Positions 4,540 to 6,872 of a stretch of DNA of 6,872 nucleotides are shown here, piece after piece. The position numbers and the translations under genes were made by a program. The notes under the pieces were generated by a model. It ran no database searches, was not told the origin of the DNA, and worked only from the letters and a program-made list of their open reading frames with translations. Positions within the stretch are counted from its first letter, which is position 1; each line of letters begins with the position of its first letter. Source of the stretch: Methanomicrobiales archaeon (GTDB taxonomy: Archaea; Halobacteriota; Methanomicrobia; Methanomicrobiales; Methanoculleaceae); assembly GCA_012510295.1 (NCBI GenBank), contig JAAZID010000278.1, positions 1 to 6,872 on the forward strand, written 5' to 3'.

Positions 4540-5727
4540 ATGGCTGATGCAGGATCGACGAGATCACCTCACACGGAACCCGCCGGCACTCCACCGGAGG
4601 TCCGGTTGCACACAGCCGATGTGACATCGACCCCATCCCTATCGGATCGAGAGGTGCCTGACTACCGGCTCCGGTTTATCCTCCTGGTACTCGCCGCCGC
4701 CTCCTGCGTCATCGTCTCGTTTATCGTCGGCAGGTTCTCGATAGGCATATCCGACGCTGTTCTCATTCTCCTCTCGCCGATCGCTCACTTCGTCATGTCG
4801 GTGGATCTCCCGATCCTGGGCGACATCATTCACATCCTCCTCACGCCGGTCCTTCCCGTGATGGAGACCTGGGACGATGCGATGTACAGTGTCGTCTTCA
4901 ACATCCGCCTGCCGCGGATTCTCGCGGCATTTCTTGTCGGGGCTGCCCTGTCGACGGCCGGCGCCGCATACCAGGGAATGTTCCAAAACCCCCTCGTCTC
5001 CCCCGATATCCTCGGAGCATCCGCCGGTGCCGGCTTTGGTGCAGCCCTTGCCATCTACTTTTATCTCGGGACCGGCGCGATCACGATCCTCGCGTTCGCC
5101 GGAGGCCTTGTTGCGGTCGGCACCGCGTATGCGGTCAGCCGCCTGACGAGGGGAAACCCCACCCTCGGTATGGTTCTTGCTGGAATCCTTGTCGGCAGCC
5201 TTTTTTCCGCATCCACCTCCTACATCAAACTCGTCGCCGATACCAACGATCAACTGCCGGCCATCACCTACTGGCTGATGGGCAGCCTTGCCGGTGCGAC
5301 CATGGAGGATGTCTACTTTGCGGGCGTGGTGATCATCATCGGCCTCATCCCTCTCTACCTGCTCCGCTGGAGGATGAACGTCCTCACCCTCGGCGAGGAT
5401 GAGGCGAAGAGCATGGGGATCAACACCCACCTGCTCCGCCTGATCGTGATCCTCTGTGCGACGCTCGTTACCGCGGTCGCCGTCTCCATCTCCGGCATCA
5501 TCGGCTGGGTCGGTCTCGTGATTCCACATTTTTGCCGGATGATCTTCGGTTATGACTACCGGCGGGTCATCCCTGCGGCAGTCATTATGGGTGGCGGGTT
5601 TCTTCTGCTGGTGGATGATTTCGCCCGGACGATCGCAACCACCGAGGTGCCGCTCGGCATCCTCACCTCGTTTGTCGGAGCACCGATATTTGCCTACCTC
5701 TTGATGATGGGAGGGAGGCGATCATGA
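4540..5727 (+). CDS. FecCD/BtuC-family ABC importer permease
   Basis: This is a 395-residue polytopic membrane protein, the channel subunit of a type II importer for iron chelates, haem, cobalamin or similar complexes. Family signatures are NIRLPRILAAFLVGAAL (121-137), GAAYQGMFQNPLVSPDILGA (141-160), WLMGSL (245-250), LGEDEAKSMGI (284-294, the ATPase-contacting region), GWVGLVIPHFCRMIFG (322-337) and EVPLGILTSFVGAPIFAYLL (369-388). About ten helices are expected. Two features lengthen it beyond the usual 330-350 residues: a hydrophilic, Thr/Pro-rich cytoplasmic N-terminus of about 42 residues, and an extra partly hydrophobic segment (about 80-115) between the first helix and the RLPR motif. 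The start at 4540 is the only nearby ATG; GGGGAG lies 13 bases upstream, a rather long spacing. It overlaps the ATPase gene by four bases. The substrate is not determinable from the permease. Confidence 0.93.
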   Translation: MADAGSTRSPHTEPAGTPPEVRLHTADVTSTPSLSDREVPDYRLRFILLVLAAASCVIVSFIVGRFSIGISDAVLILLSPIAHFVMSVDLPILGDIIHILLTPVLPVMETWDDAMYSVVFNIRLPRILAAFLVGAALSTAGAAYQGMFQNPLVSPDILGASAGAGFGAALAIYFYLGTGAITILAFAGGLVAVGTAYAVSRLTRGNPTLGMVLAGILVGSLFSASTSYIKLVADTNDQLPAITYWLMGSLAGATMEDVYFAGVVIIIGLIPLYLLRWRMNVLTLGEDEAKSMGINTHLLRLIVILCATLVTAVAVSISGIIGWVGLVIPHFCRMIFGYDYRRVIPAAVIMGGGFLLLVDDFARTIATTEVPLGILTSFVGAPIFAYLLMMGGRRS

Positions 5728-6527
5728 GCCTGGAGATATCCCATCTCTCCTTTGCCTACGGCCGGCGTACCCGCCTGGTCCTGGATGACGTCTCGTTCTC
5801 GGTGAAAGAAGGAGATCTTCTCGCTGTTCTCGGGCCAAACGGCGTCGGGAAGAGCACGATGTTCCGGTGCATCCTCGGGTTTTTGCGAAACTACCGGGGC
5901 AGCATCCGGTTGAATGGTCTGGACATCAAGACCCTTGATCACAAGGAGATCGCAAAACACGTCGCCTACATCCCCCAGTCGACGCACCCCGTCTTCAACT
6001 ACACGGTGCTGGATGTGGTCCTGATGGGCCTGACCAATCAGGTGCGATTGCTCGGTACGCCGAACCAGGACCACATCGGTGAGGCATACGCGGCGATGGA
6101 GAGCCTCGGTATCGCCCATCTTCGGAATGCAGGGTACAGTGAGATCAGTGGCGGCGAGCGGCAGCTTGCCCTGATCGCCCGGGCGCTTGTACAGAAGGCA
6201 AAGATCCTGATCATGGATGAGCCGACGGCAAACCTCGACTACGGTAACCAGTTCCGGGTGATGTGCCGGATATCGGACCTCGCGAGAGATGGCTACATCA
6301 TCATCCTCTCGACCCACAACCCGGACCATGCATTCCTGTATGCAAACCGGACGCTGATGATCTACGGCGGGCGGGTGATCGCCGATGGAACGCCGGAGGG
6401 TGTCCTGGATGCAGACCTGATCAGGGAGGTCTACGGCATGGACGTACACATCGAAGACTACCAGTACGGCTCACGCCGCCACAAGCTCTGCATCCCGATC
6501 GATGGGGGTATCGGGAAGCACGAGTAG
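5724..6527 (+). CDS. ABC importer ATPase of the FecE/BtuD type
   Basis: This is a 267-residue cytoplasmic ATPase that powers the permease encoded just upstream. All motifs are intact: Walker A GPNGVGKST (37-45), Q-loop Q85 (YIPQ), signature SGGERQ (142-147), Walker B ILIMDEP (161-167), D-loop ANLD (169-172) and switch histidine H198 (LSTHNP). The IPQ..HPVFNYTVLDVVLMG stretch (83-102) is typical of the iron-chelate/cobalamin subfamily. After residue 240 a short tail of about 27 residues lacks a known domain. The ATG at 5724 overlaps the permease TGA (ATGA), and GGGAGGGAGG (5709-5718) ends five bases upstream, so translation is coupled and efficient. A haem, corrinoid or siderophore substrate is inferred from the family and not visible in this protein. 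Confidence 0.94.
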   Translation: MSLEISHLSFAYGRRTRLVLDDVSFSVKEGDLLAVLGPNGVGKSTMFRCILGFLRNYRGSIRLNGLDIKTLDHKEIAKHVAYIPQSTHPVFNYTVLDVVLMGLTNQVRLLGTPNQDHIGEAYAAMESLGIAHLRNAGYSEISGGERQLALIARALVQKAKILIMDEPTANLDYGNQFRVMCRISDLARDGYIIILSTHNPDHAFLYANRTLMIYGGRVIADGTPEGVLDADLIREVYGMDVHIEDYQYGSRRHKLCIPIDGGIGKHE

Positions 6528-6560
6528 CTGTTTGTCAACAATATTATATTTACTTACTTG
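6528..6560 (+). terminator. AT-rich segment after the ATPase gene
   Basis: Immediately after the ATPase stop the sequence turns AT-rich with short T-runs (TATATTTACTTACTT, 6545-6559) and no stem. This suits a T-rich archaeal terminator but could also be only the upstream part of the next promoter. The TGTCAA motif shared with the permease promoter lies here (6533-6552). Confidence 0.3.
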
Positions 6561-6576
6561 AAATTATAATGATAAT

Positions 6577-6611
6577 AATTTAATACCGTTACACCCAGAT
6601 CATATTTATAT
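6577..6611 (+). promoter_or_regulatory. Candidate promoter of the substrate-binding protein gene
   Basis: Two boxes are possible. TTTAATAC (6579-6586) predicts a start near 6609 and a leader of about 28 bases that includes GGGGGT (6625-6630), seven bases from the ATG. CATATTTATATCG (6602-6614) predicts a start near 6634, which would be nearly leaderless and would skip that site. The G-rich Shine-Dalgarno-like element favours the first, but the second has the better TATA match. Having its own promoter would allow more binding protein than permease and ATPase. Confidence 0.45.
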
Positions 6612-6636
6612 CGTTCCCGTTTTTGGGGGTATATGT

Positions 6637-6872
6637 ATGAAGACAATGATGAAAATGCTCATGATTCTCGCTCTCCTCTCCGTCATGGCCGTTGCATCCT
6701 GTAGTGCCGCCGGGGAGACGCGAACCTTTATCGACGATGTCGGCCGGGAGATCACCCTGCCGGTCGATATCGACGCGGTCTCGCCGTCCGGTCCCCTGGC
6801 ACAGATCGTACTCTACTCACTCGACCAGGATCTCTTCGTGAGTGTCTCCAGTGAGTTTACCGATGCCCAGGC
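6637..6872 (+). CDS. ABC importer substrate-binding lipoprotein, 3' end cut by window edge
   Basis: Seventy-eight codons are visible from the ATG at 6637 to the right edge, with no stop. Residues 1-21 form a signal peptide rich in Met and Leu (MKTMMKMLMILALLSVMAVA), followed by a lipobox-like V-A-S-C with C22 as the likely lipid-anchored residue, so the protein probably sits on the outer face of the membrane. RTFIDDVGREITLP (29-42) is the typical first strand of the periplasmic-binding-protein-2 family that partners FecCD/BtuC permeases, and SGPLAQIVLYSLDQD (51-65) fits the methanogen branch of that family. It presumably delivers the ligand to the importer encoded 109 bases upstream. Several in-frame ATGs (codons 1, 4, 5, 7, 9) make the exact start uncertain; GGGGGT (6625-6630) favours codon 1. 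The substrate-defining region is outside the window. Confidence 0.85.
   Translation, partial: MKTMMKMLMILALLSVMAVASCSAAGETRTFIDDVGREITLPVDIDAVSPSGPLAQIVLYSLDQDLFVSVSSEFTDAQ

Noticed and set aside
4639..5529. 296-residue minus-strand frame opposite the permease
   Set aside because: It is rich in Asp, Glu, Arg and Gly, as expected from the complement of a hydrophobic GC-rich gene; the permease signatures on the plus strand are decisive.
5694..6449. 251-residue minus-strand frame opposite the ATPase
   Set aside because: All ABC ATPase motifs are intact on the plus strand; the antisense frame has no family resemblance.
1..6872. CRISPR array, insertion sequence or integrase-type mobile element
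   Set aside because: No regularly spaced repeats, transposase or recombinase motifs, or flanking target duplications were found; repeats seen are short and local.

Overview
The window looks like archaeal chromosome, most likely from a GC-rich methanogen of the Methanomicrobiales (Methanoculleus-like). The reasons are GC-rich coding DNA with C/G-ending codons, AT-rich TATA-type promoters, oligo-T stretches after genes, GGAG-type ribosome binding sites, a TPR protein with the 'CYDKALE'-style repeats common in methanogens, and a lipobox-bearing substrate-binding protein. The taxonomic placement is inference; no marker gene is present.

Left half (1-3405, all minus strand, so transcription runs right to left). 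In transcription order: a single-domain flavodoxin of the HemG-like type (2899-3405); a GC-rich intergenic stretch with several inverted repeats (2604-2898); a 506-residue protein with two N-terminal ACT domains and a C-terminal metallo-beta-lactamase (MBL) fold (1083-2603); a complete hemerythrin-like (HHE) protein (452-904); and a second hemerythrin-like protein cut by the left edge (3-338). Each gene appears to have its own leader or promoter. They sit in one orientation and share a redox and metal theme: FMN, a probable dinuclear metal site, and diiron O2-binding folds. A joint role in sensing or detoxifying O2 or NO is plausible but unproven.

Middle (3406-4539). A divergent TPR protein on the plus strand (3494-4135) is followed by a 404-base region without a convincing gene. 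This region holds a strong 48-base imperfect hairpin (4221-4268) that overlaps a 31-codon minus-strand ORF with gene-like codon use. Its right end becomes AT-rich and carries the promoter of the next operon.

Right part (4540-6872, plus strand). This is a FecCD/BtuC-type importer: permease (4540-5727), translationally coupled ATPase (5724-6527, ATGA overlap), then a lipoprotein-type substrate-binding protein (6637 to the right edge). The likely substrate is an iron chelate, haem, cobalamin or a related metal complex, and the sequence does not decide which. The AT-rich regions before the permease and before the binding protein share two motifs at similar spacing, so the two transcription units may answer to one regulator.

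The best leads are the ACT-ACT-MBL architecture with its HxDxDH metal motif beside a flavodoxin and two hemerythrins, the hairpin/small ORF region at 4208-4303, the inverted repeat between TATA box and start site of the hemerythrin gene, and the shared promoter motifs of the transporter.
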